47,092 nt of DNA, taken from contig NZ_LUKZ01000031.1 in NCBI RefSeq assembly GCF_001633105.1, positions 132,406 through 179,497 on the forward strand, written 5' to 3'. The DNA comes from Acidovorax sp. GW101-3H11 (GTDB lineage Bacteria > Pseudomonadota > Gammaproteobacteria > Burkholderiales > Burkholderiaceae_C). The notes beneath the pieces are model-generated. The model did no database searches. It worked only from the letters and a program-made list of their open reading frames with translations, and was not told where the DNA came from. Of the stretch, positions 15,642 to 23,628 are shown piece after piece. The translations under genes and the position numbers were made by a program. How positions within the stretch are numbered: the first letter of the stretch is position 1; each line of letters begins with the position of its first letter.

Positions 15642-18479
15642 ATGCAAGAAACCAAATCCACCTGCCCCTACTGCGGCGTAGGCTGCGGCGTGATCATCGA
15701 AAGCAACGGCCCCCAGATCACCGGCGTGCGGGGCGACCCCAACCACCCCGCCAACTTTGGCCGCCTGTGCACCAAGGGCTCGACCCTGCACCTCACGGCC
15801 AGCAGCCCCATCACGCTGCAGACCCGGCTGCTGCAGCCACAGCAGCGCCTGCAGCGCAACGACGCGCCGCACGCCATCTCGTGGGACGCGGCCCTGGGCC
15901 TGGCCACCGACAAGTTTGCCCGCATCATCCAGCAGCACGGCCCCGACGCCGTGGGTTTTTACGTCAGCGGCCAGCTGCTCACCGAGGACTACTACGTCTT
16001 CAACAAGCTCGCCAAGGGCCTGATTGGCACCAACAACATCGACACCAACTCGCGCCTGTGCATGAGCAGCGCGGTGGCGGGCTACAAGCAGACCCTGGGC
16101 GCCGACGCGCCGCCTGCCTGCTACGACGACGTGAAACACGCGCAGTGCCTGTTCATTGTGGGCAGCAACGCGGCCTGGGCGCACCCTATCCTGTTCCGCC
16201 GCATCGAAGACGCACGCGCCGCCAACCCGGGCATGAAGGTCATCGTGGCCGACCCGCGCCGCACCGACACCGCTGGTATGGCCGACCTGTTTTTGCCCAT
16301 CCAGCCCGGCAGCGACGTGATGCTGTTCAACGGCATGCTGCACCTGATGCTGTGGGAGGGCTGGACGGACGCCGAATACATCGCCGCACACACCACGGGC
16401 TTTGACGAACTCAAGGCCCTGGTGCGCGACTACACGCCCGAGCGTGTGGCGCAGACCTGTGGCATCAGCGTGGCCGACCTGACCACTGCCGCCCAGTGGT
16501 TTGCACAGTCCAAAGCCACGCTCAGCCTGTACTGCCAGGGCCTGAACCAGAGCAGCAGCGGCACCGCCAAAAACGCCGCGCTCATCAACCTGCACCTGGC
16601 CACCGCGCAGATCGGCAAGCCCGGCGCGGGCCCCTTCAGCCTGACGGGCCAGCCCAACGCCATGGGCGGGCGCGAGGTGGGCGGCCTGGCCAACCTGCTC
16701 AGCGCCCACCGCGACCTGGCCAACCCGCAGCACCGCGCCGAAGTGGCTGCGCTGTGGGGCGTGGCCGATGTGCCGAGCAAGCCGGGCAAGACAGCGGTGG
16801 AAATGTTCCAGGCCGCCGCCGACGGCGAGATCAAGGCGCTGTGGATTGCCTGCACCAACCCCGCGCAAAGCATGCCCGACCAGGCCACGGTGCGCCGCGC
16901 GCTGCAACGCGCCGAGTTTGTGGTGGTGCAGGAGGCCTTTGCCACCGCCGCCACCTGTGCCTATGCCGACCTGCTGCTTCCCGCCACCACCTGGGGCGAG
17001 AAGACTGGCACGGTGACCAACAGTGAACGCCGCATCTCGCGCGTGCGCACTGCCGTGCCCGCGCCCGGCCAGGCACGCCACGACTGGGCCATTGCGGTGC
17101 AGTTTGCGCACCAACTGGAGGCACGCCTGCGCCCCGGCCAGCCCACGCTGTTCCCCTACGCCACGGACGCCGCCGATGCGGGCGCCGAAACCGTGTGGAA
17201 CGAGCACCGCGAAAGCACACGCGGGCGCGACCTGGACATCACCGGTTTGTCGTGGGACATGCTTGAATCCCAAGGCCCCCAACAATGGCCCCTGCCTGAA
17301 GGCGCCACCACCGGCAAAGCCCGCCTGTACGAAGACGGCGTGTTCCCCACCACTGACGGCCGTGCGCGTTTTGCGGCCCATGCCTGGCAACCCACGGCCG
17401 AGCAGCGCGAATCGCGCTACCCCTTCAGCCTGACCACCGGCCGCCTGCGCGACCAGTGGCACGGCATGACACGCACCGGCACCCTGGGCCGCCTGTTCGG
17501 CCATGTGGCCGAGCCCAGCGTGCAGCTGCACCCGCAGGACATGGAGCGGCGCGGCCTGAAGAACGGCGACCTGGTCTACGTGACGAGCAAGCGCGGCACC
17601 ATCGTGGTGCCTGCGCAGGGCGACGGCACCGTGGGCCTCTCGCAGGCCTTCATGGCCATGCACTGGGGCAGCGAATTTTTGAGCGGCTGCTCGTCCACCG
17701 GCGAACGCCTGGCGGGCGTGAATGCGCTCACCACCTCGGCCTACTGCCCCACGTCCAAACAGCCCGAACTCAAGCACGCGGCCGTGAAGGTGCTCAAGGC
17801 CGAGCTGCCCTGGACACTGCTGGCCATGGCCTGGCTGCCCGCCGACAGCGCCCAGGCCACACGCGAGGCGCTGTCCGCACTGATGGCGCAGTTTCCGTTT
17901 GCCAGCTGTGTGCCCTTCAGCAACAACACGCCCCTGAGCGAACCGGGCCGCGAGCGTGTGGGCGTGCTGCTGCGCGCCGCCGCGCACGAGGCACCGCCCG
18001 ACGCCACGGTAGAGCGCATCGAATCCCTGATGGGCCTGGCTGGCGCCGACACGCTGCGCTATGCCGACAAAAAACGCGGCCAGCGCCGCGCCGCGCGGCT
18101 GGCCCGCCATGGGGACACCACCACGCTCGAAGGCATCGTGCTCGCGGGCGACACCAGCGCCGAAGGCTGGCTCAAGACCCTGCTGCAAGAAGAATTGCCC
18201 GCCCAGACCTACGGCCGCCTGCTGCTGGTGCCCGGCGCCAAGGCGCCCGTGGCCGTGCAGTCGCGTGGCAAGTCGGTGTGCACCTGCTTCAACGTGACGG
18301 ACGCGGCCATCACCGCTGAGCTGGCGCACTGCCACGGCACCGACGACGACCGGTTGGCACAACTGCAGGGCAAGCTGCGCTGCGGCACCAACTGCGGATC
18401 CTGCCTGCCCGAGCTGAAACGCATGGTGCGGGCCACGGGGCCGCTGGCGTCCAAGCCCATGGCGCAGGCCGTCATATAA
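15642..18479 (+). CDS. nasA: Assimilatory nitrate reductase, molybdopterin catalytic subunit
   Basis: 945 residues. Reduces nitrate to nitrite in the cytoplasm. The N-terminal [4Fe-4S] ligands are C8-x2-C11-x3-C15 and C43 ('CPYCGVGCG', 'LCTKG'). The Mo-bis-MGD domains contain 'NSRLCMSSAVAGYK', whose cysteine is the expected Mo ligand. A molydopterin-binding C-terminal domain follows ('YPFSLTTGRLRDQWHGMTRTG'). The last about 65 residues form a BFD-like [2Fe-2S] domain ('CTCFNVTDAAI...CGTNCGSC'), typical of bacterial NasA/NasC and used to receive electrons. No separate electron-transfer subunit gene is seen. Called nasC in some systems. Confidence 0.95.
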   Translation: MQETKSTCPYCGVGCGVIIESNGPQITGVRGDPNHPANFGRLCTKGSTLHLTASSPITLQTRLLQPQQRLQRNDAPHAISWDAALGLATDKFARIIQQHGPDAVGFYVSGQLLTEDYYVFNKLAKGLIGTNNIDTNSRLCMSSAVAGYKQTLGADAPPACYDDVKHAQCLFIVGSNAAWAHPILFRRIEDARAANPGMKVIVADPRRTDTAGMADLFLPIQPGSDVMLFNGMLHLMLWEGWTDAEYIAAHTTGFDELKALVRDYTPERVAQTCGISVADLTTAAQWFAQSKATLSLYCQGLNQSSSGTAKNAALINLHLATAQIGKPGAGPFSLTGQPNAMGGREVGGLANLLSAHRDLANPQHRAEVAALWGVADVPSKPGKTAVEMFQAAADGEIKALWIACTNPAQSMPDQATVRRALQRAEFVVVQEAFATAATCAYADLLLPATTWGEKTGTVTNSERRISRVRTAVPAPGQARHDWAIAVQFAHQLEARLRPGQPTLFPYATDAADAGAETVWNEHRESTRGRDLDITGLSWDMLESQGPQQWPLPEGATTGKARLYEDGVFPTTDGRARFAAHAWQPTAEQRESRYPFSLTTGRLRDQWHGMTRTGTLGRLFGHVAEPSVQLHPQDMERRGLKNGDLVYVTSKRGTIVVPAQGDGTVGLSQAFMAMHWGSEFLSGCSSTGERLAGVNALTTSAYCPTSKQPELKHAAVKVLKAELPWTLLAMAWLPADSAQATREALSALMAQFPFASCVPFSNNTPLSEPGRERVGVLLRAAAHEAPPDATVERIESLMGLAGADTLRYADKKRGQRRAARLARHGDTTTLEGIVLAGDTSAEGWLKTLLQEELPAQTYGRLLLVPGAKAPVAVQSRGKSVCTCFNVTDAAITAELAHCHGTDDDRLAQLQGKLRCGTNCGSCLPELKRMVRATGPLASKPMAQAVI

Positions 18480-18533
18480 CCAAAAGTTCTCTTGCTTGCA
18501 GGAAAATAGCCCTCGGACCAACAAACCCCACCA

Positions 18534-18633
18534 GGACTTGTGCAACAGGGCTGCAGCTAGGCGCTTTCGGCGCAGACAGTACGCCTGTACGGCAAGCCGA
18601 AACAACGACGCTGAAGCCCTGTTTCACAAGTCC
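18534..18633 (-). repeat. Structured 100-bp element, copy A
   Basis: Read on the minus strand, a 22-bp outer stem (GGACTTGTG.AACAGGGCT... with 2 mismatches), an inner 7-bp stem TTTCGGC/GCCGAAA, a conserved internal loop TTGCC/TGTCTGC and a tip GTAC-AGGC-GTAC. Homologous to copy B at 39032-39132 (core GCGTCGTTGT, CTTGCCGTA, TACTGTCTGCG, CGCCTAGC identical), but with different, still complementary, stem sequences. Occupies most of the gap between the nitrate reductase gene and ybiB. Confidence 0.85.
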
Positions 18634-18647
18634 CGCCACCAAGAACC

Positions 18648-19571
18648 ATGGGCATCAGTCAGTACATCAAAGAGATTGGGCGCGGCGCGCGCGGCGCCAA
18701 GCCGCTGTCGCGCGAGCAGGCCACGGACCTGTTCGGCCAGGTGCTGGACGGGCAGGTGAGCGACCTGGAGATCGGCGCCTTCTGCCTGGCCATGCGCATC
18801 AAAGGCGAGACGGCAGAGGAGATGTGCGGTTTCCTGGACGCCACGCACAGCCGCCTGGCGCTGCTGCCCGCCACCGACCGCCCGCTCATCGTGCTGCCCA
18901 GCTACAACGGCGCGCGCAAGTTGCCGGTGCTGACCCCGCTGCTGGCGCTGCTGCTGGCGCGCGAAGGCCTGCCCGTGCTGCTGCATGGCATGCGCACCGA
19001 GGCGCGGCGGATTCTGGCTTCGGATGTGCTGCTGGCGCTGGATGTGCCTGCGCTGACAGCTCCTGAAAAAGTAGCAAACGGCACCGTGCGCCACATCCAC
19101 ACCCAGCACCTGCACGCGGGCCTGGCGCGCCTGCTGGCCGTGCGCGAGGTGGTGGGCCTGCGCAACCCGGGGCACAGTGTGGTCAAGCTGATGAGCCCCT
19201 GCGCGGGCGCCTCGGTGGTCGTCACGGCCTACACACACCCCGAATATTTTGAGATGCTGCAAACCACCTTCCGCACGCTGGGCATGAGTGCCCTGCTCTC
19301 GCGCGGGCTGGAAGGCGAGGTGGCCACCGACCCACGCCGCACACCCCGCTACGACGGTTTTGTGCGCGGCGTGCACCAGGTGCTGGACGCGCAGCAACCC
19401 GGTACCGCCAGCGAGGTGCCCGGCCTGCCCGCCGAAATCGACGTGGCGACCACGGCGGTCTACACACGCCGCGTTCTGGCGGGCGAGCTGCCTATTCCCC
19501 CCGCCATCGAGCGGCAGGTGGAACATATCTTGCAGCTGGCTGATCAAACTGCTTCGGAGACATCCCCATGA
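18648..19571 (+). CDS. ybiB: YbiB-type DNA-binding protein (TrpD2 / glycosyltransferase family 3 fold)
   Basis: 307 residues, family length. An N-terminal helical domain ('ISQYIKEIGRGARGAKPLSREQATDLFGQVL', 'IGAFCLAMRIKGET') and a phosphoribosyltransferase-like C-terminal domain resemble anthranilate phosphoribosyltransferase. Glycine-rich PRPP-binding residues are poorly kept, and characterised YbiB binds DNA instead. Position inside the nitrate operon, with an ATGA overlap to cobA, is a recurring betaproteobacterial arrangement; the link to nitrate is unknown. Confidence 0.88.
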   Translation: MGISQYIKEIGRGARGAKPLSREQATDLFGQVLDGQVSDLEIGAFCLAMRIKGETAEEMCGFLDATHSRLALLPATDRPLIVLPSYNGARKLPVLTPLLALLLAREGLPVLLHGMRTEARRILASDVLLALDVPALTAPEKVANGTVRHIHTQHLHAGLARLLAVREVVGLRNPGHSVVKLMSPCAGASVVVTAYTHPEYFEMLQTTFRTLGMSALLSRGLEGEVATDPRRTPRYDGFVRGVHQVLDAQQPGTASEVPGLPAEIDVATTAVYTRRVLAGELPIPPAIERQVEHILQLADQTASETSP

Positions 19572-20392
19572 GCCGCCCCACGCCCCCCACCACCCATCCC
19601 GCATCCCCCCTGGCGACTGGCGGCAGCTGCACCCTGGTGGGCGCAGGCCCCGGCGACCCGGAGCTGCTGACGATCAAGGCCTTGAAGGCCATCCAGGCCG
19701 CTACCGTGCTGCTGGTGGATGACCTGGTGAGCGATGCCATCGTGGCCCATGCATCCCCCACAGCCCGCATCGTGTACGTGGGCAAACGGGGGGGCTGCAA
19801 GAGCACCCCCCAGGCCTTCATCGAAAAACTCATGCTCATGGCCGTGCGCGAGGGCGAGAACGTGGTGCGCCTCAAGGGCGGCGATCCGTTCATCTTCGGG
19901 CGCGGCGGCGAGGAGGTGGAGCACCTGCGCGCTGCGGGCGTGCAGGTCAGCGTGATCAACGGCATCACGGCGGGCCTGGCCGGGCTCACCTCGCTGGGTG
20001 CCCCGCTCACGCACCGTGAACATGCGCATGGCGTGGTCTTCATCACCGGCCACGCCAAGCCGGGCGACGCGGGCACCGACTGGCAGGCCCTGGCCCGCAC
20101 TGCCCGCGACGCCAAGCTCACGCTGATCATCTACATGGGCGTGAGCGGTGCAGCCACCATCGAGCAGGAACTGCTCACCAGCCTGCCCGCCAGCACCCCC
20201 GTGGCCGTGATCCAGCACGCCAGCCTGCCCCACCAGCGCCATGCGGTCACCACGCTGGGCCACCTGCACGCCACCATCACGCGCGAGGGGCTCGCCAGCC
20301 CCTCGGTGATCGTGGTGGGCGATGTGGTGCGGGGCGTGGCCCTGGCATCGCTGGATGCCGCGCAGGCGCCCCAGGCCTTGCGCGTGGGCTGA
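19568..20392 (+). CDS. cobA: Uroporphyrinogen-III C-methyltransferase
   Basis: 274 residues. Makes precorrin-2 from uroporphyrinogen III using S-adenosylmethionine, the first step to the siroheme needed by NirB. Motifs: 'VGAGPGDPELLTIKAL', 'YVGKRGG', 'STPQAFIEKL', 'VVRLKGGDPFIFGRGGEE', and 'GITAGLAGLTSLGAPLTHR'. It is the single-domain SUMT form; the dehydrogenase/ferrochelatase half of CysG is absent, so oxidation and iron insertion must be encoded elsewhere. Start overlaps ybiB by 4 bases. A 12-bp palindrome CCCAGCGCTGGG and a T-run follow at about 20441-20475 and may terminate the operon. Confidence 0.95.
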   Translation: MSRPTPPTTHPASPLATGGSCTLVGAGPGDPELLTIKALKAIQAATVLLVDDLVSDAIVAHASPTARIVYVGKRGGCKSTPQAFIEKLMLMAVREGENVVRLKGGDPFIFGRGGEEVEHLRAAGVQVSVINGITAGLAGLTSLGAPLTHREHAHGVVFITGHAKPGDAGTDWQALARTARDAKLTLIIYMGVSGAATIEQELLTSLPASTPVAVIQHASLPHQRHAVTTLGHLHATITREGLASPSVIVVGDVVRGVALASLDAAQAPQALRVG

Positions 20393-20504
20393 GCACAGCG
20401 CCTCCCTCCATCTCCTGACCATCGGACGCAGCGCTGAACCCAGCGCTGGGCCGGGCTTCTGCACGCCTTTTTTTGATCCACCCCCGCACTGCGCAACCCT
20501 ACGT

Positions 20505-20520
20505 TGGCCCAGGTATTGCT
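20505..20520 (+). promoter_or_regulatory. Probable sigma-54 promoter of the cytoplasmic PilJ gene
   Basis: TGGCCC-N5-TTGCT: one mismatch to the -24 consensus, with GG and GC at the right spacing. Predicted start near 20531, 30 bp before the gene. Would give this gene its own nitrogen-controlled promoter, with no ANTAR leader. Confidence 0.6.
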
Positions 20521-20560
20521 TGACTGCAAGTATCTGAATGCCACAAGCACAAGGAACCCC

Positions 20561-21271
20561 ATGGCAGCCTTCCCAGCCCCTGCACGCACCATCAGCATGC
20601 CCACGCTGCCTTCCTCCACTTCGGCCGCACCGCGCGACAGCGGCATGTCGCTGGTCAACCTCGCGGCGCGCCAGCGCATGCTGTCGCAGCGCATGGTGCT
20701 GCAGACCGTGCTGGCTGCACGCGGCAGTGACCTGCACCTGAAAGCCGCGCGCAGCACCCTGGCGCTGTTTGCCGACAGCCAGGCCCGCCTGGTCGAAACG
20801 CCGCGCCACCTGGACGCCGTCAGCGCAGACATCATCCGCAGGGTGTACCAGGGCCCCTCGGGGGTGCGTGCCACCATCGACCAGTTTGCGCAGCAGGTAG
20901 AGACCGCGCTCGGCCTGACCGAGCGCCAGAGCCCGCGCGTGGAAGAGGCCCTGGCCCGGCTGGTCGAATCCACCGACAGTGTGCTGGATGCCCTCAACAC
21001 CGCCACCACCGCGTTTGACCAGGTGAGCAAGGCCCAGTCCGAAACCCTGATGAAGGAACTCGCAGGCATCGTGGCCTCCATCCAGACCGTGGCCCGCGAG
21101 GCCAAGGTGGTCAGCTTCAACGCCCAGGTGATGGCCGCCCGCGCAGGCCAGCACGGCCGCGAGTTCGCCGTGGTGGCCAATGTGCTGTCCGGCATCACCA
21201 ACGAGATCGATGGCCTGTCGCTGCAGGCGGTGTCGCTGGCCGGGCGCAGCCGCACGGGCAACAACAGCTGA
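20561..21271 (+). CDS. Cytoplasmic PilJ/P-box protein with degenerate chemoreceptor tail
   Basis: 236 residues, no signal peptide or membrane helix. One PilJ-N motif, AARQRMLSQRM, at about 35-45, close to the P-box of nitrate sensors and to the exported paralogue at 14255. The C-terminal third ('REAKVVSFNAQVMAARAGQ', 'GREFAVVANVLSGITNEID') resembles the tip of a methyl-accepting chemotaxis domain, but is far too short for a normal signalling bundle. Start chosen at 20561 with AAGGA upstream. A soluble nitrate sensor acting on the antiterminator or the kinase-phosphatase is a hypothesis only. Confidence 0.8.
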   Translation: MAAFPAPARTISMPTLPSSTSAAPRDSGMSLVNLAARQRMLSQRMVLQTVLAARGSDLHLKAARSTLALFADSQARLVETPRHLDAVSADIIRRVYQGPSGVRATIDQFAQQVETALGLTERQSPRVEEALARLVESTDSVLDALNTATTAFDQVSKAQSETLMKELAGIVASIQTVAREAKVVSFNAQVMAARAGQHGREFAVVANVLSGITNEIDGLSLQAVSLAGRSRTGNNS

Positions 21272-21353
21272 CGGCCACCCTGGCAGCCGGGGCAATGGCT
21301 GTTTGCACATCACAATCTGCCCAAAGACCCGCGTACATGCTTTTACAATTCGC

Positions 21354-21420
21354 GTGACCGGGAAACGAGCCTGCATGCGACCCTCCGGACATCCTTCGGG
21401 ATGCACCGAGATGGCGTCAC
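21354..21420 (+). promoter_or_regulatory. Candidate structured leader of the cellulase gene
   Basis: GTGAC (21354-21358) pairs with GTCAC (21416-21420), enclosing a possible GGG/CCC helix and a clear hairpin CGG-a-CATCC-TTCG-GGATG-ca-CCG (21386-21408): a three-way-junction layout. A -10-like TACAAT at 21344 places the start of transcription at its 5' edge, and the gene begins 58 bp after it. It loosely recalls the c-di-GMP-I (GEMM) class, but the conserved core does not fit well; no family assigned. Confidence 0.35.
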
Positions 21421-21478
21421 ACAGTCCCGAGACGCACCGACATTCGCCCTTGGCCCGAAAACCACAAAGACACACACC

Positions 21479-22954
21479 ATGAAGCTGACGAACCTGTGCA
21501 AAAACCTCGCTCTGGCCGGCTGCCTGCTGATGGGCAGCAGCGCAGCCTGGAGCTACGGCATTCAGGCCGGCAAGGTCGTCAACGATGCAGGCCAGGCCAT
21601 TCAGCTGCGCGGCGTGAACTGGTTTGGTTTTGAAACCAACACGCATGTGGTGCACGGCCTATGGGCCCGCAACTGGAAGGACATGATCACGCAGATGCAG
21701 GCCCAGGGGTTCAACGCCGTGCGCCTGCCGTTCTGCCCCGCCACACTGCACGGGTCGGCCCCGCCCAACAGCATCGACTATGGCCGCAACACCGATCTGC
21801 AAGGCCTCTCGGCCATCCAGGTCATGGACAAGGTGGTGGGCGAGCTGAGCGCGCGCGGCATGTATGTGCTGCTGGACCACCACACCCCCGACTGCCAGAC
21901 CATCAGCGAGCTTTGGTACACCCCCAGCTACAGCGAGCAGCAATGGATCAGCGACCTGAGCTTTGTGGCACAGCGCTATGCGGGCGTGCCTGGCGTCATC
22001 GGCATTGACATCAAAAACGAGCCCCATGGCGCCGCCACCTGGGGTACGGGCAACAGCGCCACCGACTGGAACCGGGCGGCCGAGCGCGCTGCCGCCGCCG
22101 TGCTGCCACTGGCCCCCCACTGGCTGATTGCGGTGGAAGGTGTTGGCGAAAACCCCGGCTGCTCCAGCAACAGCGCCCATTTCTGGGGTGGCAACCTCGA
22201 ACCCCTGGCATGCACGCCCCTGAACATTCCAGCCAACCGGCTGCTGCTGGCACCGCACACCTACGGGCCGGACGTGTATGTGCAGTCGTACTTCAACGCC
22301 TCCGACTTCCCCAGCAACATGCCCGCCATCTGGGAACAGCATTTCGGCCAATTTGTGCAGGCGGGCCACGCCGTGGTGCTGGGCGAGTTCGGCGGCAAGT
22401 TCGGCCGGGGCGATGCGCGCGATGTGCAGTGGCAGAACACGCTGGTGGACTACCTGACGGCCAAGGGCATGCGCAGCGGCTTCTACTGGTCGTGGAACCC
22501 CAACAGCGGCGACACCGGCGGCATCCTGGACGATGACTGGACCACCGTGCGCACGGACAAGGTGCAACTGCTGCAACGCCTCTGGGGCGATGGCACCACG
22601 CCCACCCCAACACCTACTCCCACGCCCACCCCAACACCTACTCCCACGCCCACCCCAACACCTACTCCCACGCCGACTCCAACGCCCACCCCCACGCCAG
22701 TGGCCAACTTCTCCGTGGTGCAGACAGTCAACAGCGACTGGGGCTCGGGCTACTGCCAGCAGGTCAAGGTCATCAACATGGGCAATGCCACCGGCAACTG
22801 GGCCATCAGCGTCCCGGTGAGCGGCACCATCAACAACCTGTGGAACGCCACCTGGTCCCAGGCGGGTGGCAACCTCAGCGCGTCGGGTGTGAGCTGGAAC
22901 CAGACGCTTGCCCCCGGGGCCTCGGCAGAATTCGGCTTCTGCGCCGCCCGCTGA
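21479..22954 (+). CDS. Secreted GH5 endoglucanase with CBM2 cellulose-binding module
   Basis: 491 residues. Signal peptide (about 1-25), GH5 catalytic domain (about 27-370) with proton donor Glu181 in 'IDIKNEPHG' and nucleophile Glu303 in 'VVLGEFGGKFG', plus 'VRLPFC' and 'FYWSWNPNSGDTGG'. A Thr-Pro linker (about 374-408) leads to a CBM2-type module (about 410-491) starting 'FSVVQTVNSDWGSGYCQ' and ending 'GASAEFGFCAAR', with two cysteines near its ends and exposed tryptophans. Hydrolyses beta-1,4-glucans outside the cell, probably exported by type II secretion. Single-gene unit ending in a strong terminator. Confidence 0.95.
   Translation: MKLTNLCKNLALAGCLLMGSSAAWSYGIQAGKVVNDAGQAIQLRGVNWFGFETNTHVVHGLWARNWKDMITQMQAQGFNAVRLPFCPATLHGSAPPNSIDYGRNTDLQGLSAIQVMDKVVGELSARGMYVLLDHHTPDCQTISELWYTPSYSEQQWISDLSFVAQRYAGVPGVIGIDIKNEPHGAATWGTGNSATDWNRAAERAAAAVLPLAPHWLIAVEGVGENPGCSSNSAHFWGGNLEPLACTPLNIPANRLLLAPHTYGPDVYVQSYFNASDFPSNMPAIWEQHFGQFVQAGHAVVLGEFGGKFGRGDARDVQWQNTLVDYLTAKGMRSGFYWSWNPNSGDTGGILDDDWTTVRTDKVQLLQRLWGDGTTPTPTPTPTPTPTPTPTPTPTPTPTPTPTPTPTPVANFSVVQTVNSDWGSGYCQQVKVINMGNATGNWAISVPVSGTINNLWNATWSQAGGNLSASGVSWNQTLAPGASAEFGFCAAR
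22598..22669 (+). repeat. Three exact 24-bp tandem repeats encoding the Thr-Pro linker
   Basis: Units at 22598-22621, 22622-22645 and 22646-22669 are identical (each encodes TPTPTPTP); a degenerate fourth unit follows to about 22699. Identity at synonymous sites points to recent slippage or recombination, so linker length may vary between strains. Confidence 0.92.
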
Positions 22955-22974
22955 CCAACCATCACCCCATGAAC

Positions 22975-23005
22975 AAGGGCCCCTGCCATGCAGGGGCCCT
23001 TTTTA
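22975..23005. terminator. Bidirectional intrinsic terminator
   Basis: AAGGGCCCCTG / CAGGGGCCCTT, perfect 11-bp stem with a 5-base loop and a T tail. Lies between the cellulase gene and the convergent thioesterase gene. Confidence 0.92.
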
Positions 23006-23022
23006 TTTCACGGCTCTTTTTT

Positions 23023-23511
23023 CTACCCACCAGCAGTTTCGCGCACCTGCCGGAACCGCTCCGCCAGCTCCTTGCGCAAGGATTTGCGCAGCAGGGCTGC
23101 ATCCCAGCGGCGGCGCTCATCGGGGGTGGAGGGCGATAGCGGCGGCACCTGCACGGGCTTGCGCGACTCGTCCACGGCCACCATGGTGAAAAAGCAGCTG
23201 TTCACATGCCGCACCACCTGCGAGCGGATCTCTTCGGCCACCACCTTCACGCCCACCTCCATCGACGAGCTGCCCGTGTAGTTCACGCTGGCCAGAAAGG
23301 TCACCAGCTCGCCCACATGGATGGGCTGCAAAAACATCACCTGGTCCACGCTCAGCGTCACGGTGTAGCAGCCCGAGTAGCGGCTGGCGCACGAATACGC
23401 CACCTGGTCCAGCAGCTTGAGGATGGCGCCGCCGTGCACGTTGCCCGAAAAATTGGCCATGTCGGGCGACATGAGCACGGTCATGCTCAGTTGGTGTGAA
23501 GGGATGTTCAT
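23023..23511 (-). CDS. Acyl-CoA thioesterase, hotdog fold (YciA-like)
   Basis: 162 residues. Hotdog motif 'NFSGNVHGGAILKLLDQVAYSCASRYSG' followed by 'TLSVDQVMFLQPIHVGELVTFLASV' and 'FTMVAVDE', typical of the cytosolic acyl-CoA hydrolase family that cleaves fatty acyl-CoA. The C-terminal 35 residues are charged and probably helical. GGGG lies just before the ATG at 23511. It stands alone, with a divergent hydroxylase gene 117 bp away. Confidence 0.9.
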   Translation of the reverse strand: MNIPSHQLSMTVLMSPDMANFSGNVHGGAILKLLDQVAYSCASRYSGCYTVTLSVDQVMFLQPIHVGELVTFLASVNYTGSSSMEVGVKVVAEEIRSQVVRHVNSCFFTMVAVDESRKPVQVPPLSPSTPDERRRWDAALLRKSLRKELAERFRQVRETAGG

Positions 23512-23628
23512 GCCCCGATTTTAGAAAGCCATGTGCGCTGCGTCGCGTGCAAGTTGAGCCCGCTGCGCTGCGGGTGGCAGCTTCGCTACACTCGCGCAGC
23601 ACCTGCTGACCGGTGCGAGGAGGAACCG

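Noticed and set aside
15579..18605. A 1008-codon minus-strand frame opposite the nitrate reductase gene
   Set aside because: Low-complexity Gly/Ala/His/Val composition typical of antisense frames in GC-rich genes; the plus strand holds a full-length, motif-complete enzyme.
18534..18633. Integron attC site or MITE with terminal inverted repeats
   Set aside because: attC sites conserve their ends (RYYYAAC/GTTRRRY), whereas here the centre is conserved and the ends vary between copies. A MITE should likewise share its terminal repeats, and the two copies do not.
19055..19085. Possible fragment of the dispersed repeat inside ybiB (ACAGCTCCTGAAAAAGTAGC)
   Set aside because: Too short and too different from the other copies to separate from chance.
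20430..20480. A third ANTAR-type leader before the cytoplasmic P-box gene
   Set aside because: It has a palindrome and a T run, but no tandem hexaloop hairpins, and these lie upstream of the sigma-54-like promoter, so they belong to the end of cobA.
21354..21420. Calling the cellulase leader a c-di-GMP-I riboswitch
   Set aside because: The GGnAAACC and GACGCAAAGCC core elements do not align properly; only a loose likeness remains, so it is listed as an unassigned candidate.
22483..22731. Minus-strand frame encoding a Val-Gly repeat protein
   Set aside because: It is the antisense of the Thr-Pro linker repeats of the cellulase gene.
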